Source: Lachnospiraceae bacterium
GTDB lineage: Bacteria > Bacillota > Clostridia > Lachnospirales > Lachnospiraceae
Direction of reading: 5' to 3'
Assembly (NCBI GenBank): GCA_900763175.1
Contig: CAAFJI010000210.1
Span: 1 to 5,608, forward strand
Length of the DNA: 5,608 nt
Below are positions 5,526 to 5,608 of this stretch, piece after piece. The notes under the pieces were generated by a model. That model was given only the letters and a program-made list of their open reading frames with translations, made no database searches and was not told where the DNA came from. Both the position numbers and the translations under genes were made by a program. Position 1 is the stretch's first letter, and every line of letters starts with the position of its first letter.

Positions 5526-5553
5526 AAAAAAGAATCCTGCTGGGCAGGATTCT
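5526..5553 (-). terminator. Intrinsic terminator of a minus-strand transcript entering from the right
   Basis: AGAATCCTGC (5531-5540) and GCAGGATTCT (5544-5553) form a perfect 10-bp stem with a 3-nt loop. On the minus strand it is followed by six T (plus-strand A 5526-5531). On the plus strand it is followed by CCGCC, so it does not terminate the HTH gene. It therefore ends a transcript whose source lies beyond the window's right edge. Confidence 0.88.
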
Positions 5554-5608
5554 CCGCCTGCGGCGGGTCGCTTCAGCGACATCTACCTTTCCGCCGCAGT
5601 GCAATCCT
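5554..5608 (-). ncRNA. 3' part of a probable structured RNA, truncated by the window edge
   Basis: On the minus strand CTGCGGCGG (5599-5591) pairs perfectly with CCGCCGCAG (5566-5558). Inside, GTCGC-TGAA-GCGAC (5580-5567) forms a second hairpin stacked directly on the first, leaving AAAGGTAGAT (5590-5581) unpaired on one side. The terminator follows within 5 nt. Compact GC-rich nesting with a single-stranded purine-rich strand and an immediate terminator looks like the end of a non-coding RNA. A short open frame also crosses the region and stops at TGA within the inner hairpin, so the 3' end of a protein gene is the alternative. I cannot assign a family firmly; the raiA motif of Bacillota is one candidate to test. 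Confidence 0.45.

Noticed and set aside
1..5608. Mobile element, CRISPR array, tRNA or rRNA
   Set aside because: No transposase or integrase motifs, no regularly spaced repeats, and no tRNA-like cloverleaf or rRNA sequence were seen.

Overview
The window is a stretch of ordinary-looking chromosome from a low-to-moderate-GC Bacillota, most likely a gut Clostridia of the Lachnospiraceae type. That placement is inference: it rests on protein style, strong AAGGAG/GGAGG ribosome binding sites, clean TTGACA/TATAAT-type promoters and hairpin-plus-T-tract terminators. No marker gene settles the taxon.

Layout. Left third, minus strand: a MATE-family multidrug/cation antiporter with its own promoter (perfect TATAAT) and its own terminator at the left edge. 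Its promoter lies back to back with the promoter of hom (homoserine dehydrogenase with an ACT domain), which runs rightward and is followed 89 bp later by gpmI (cofactor-independent phosphoglycerate mutase). gpmI ends in a strong terminator. A second, bidirectional terminator follows. On its other side is a small minus-strand gene for an 89-residue two-helix membrane protein with a coiled-coil tail. That gene is divergent from a small Cro/CI-type HTH regulator, with a perfect 18-bp palindrome just downstream of the membrane protein's predicted promoter. The right edge holds the 3' end of a minus-strand structured transcript: a nested hairpin followed by an intrinsic terminator. It belongs to a gene or RNA that continues outside the window.

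The protein-coding content is mostly housekeeping: amino-acid biosynthesis (aspartate family), lower glycolysis and efflux. The less explained material is in the leaders. The hom leader has a 16-codon mini-ORF enclosed exactly by a 9-bp inverted repeat. The gpmI leader has a 7-codon mini-ORF with its own perfect SD, whose SD and start are covered by a 9-bp hairpin, and whose stop codon abuts the SD of gpmI. Both look like candidate cis-acting control elements, but neither matches a riboswitch class I can name. The HTH/membrane-protein pair with its palindromic operator is the best candidate for an undescribed small system. The structured RNA end at the right border is the best candidate for a non-coding RNA.

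No insertion sequence, CRISPR array, tRNA or rRNA is visible. No gene-free stretch exceeds 300 bp; the longest, between the MATE gene and hom, is 264 bp and is described through its promoters and leader.
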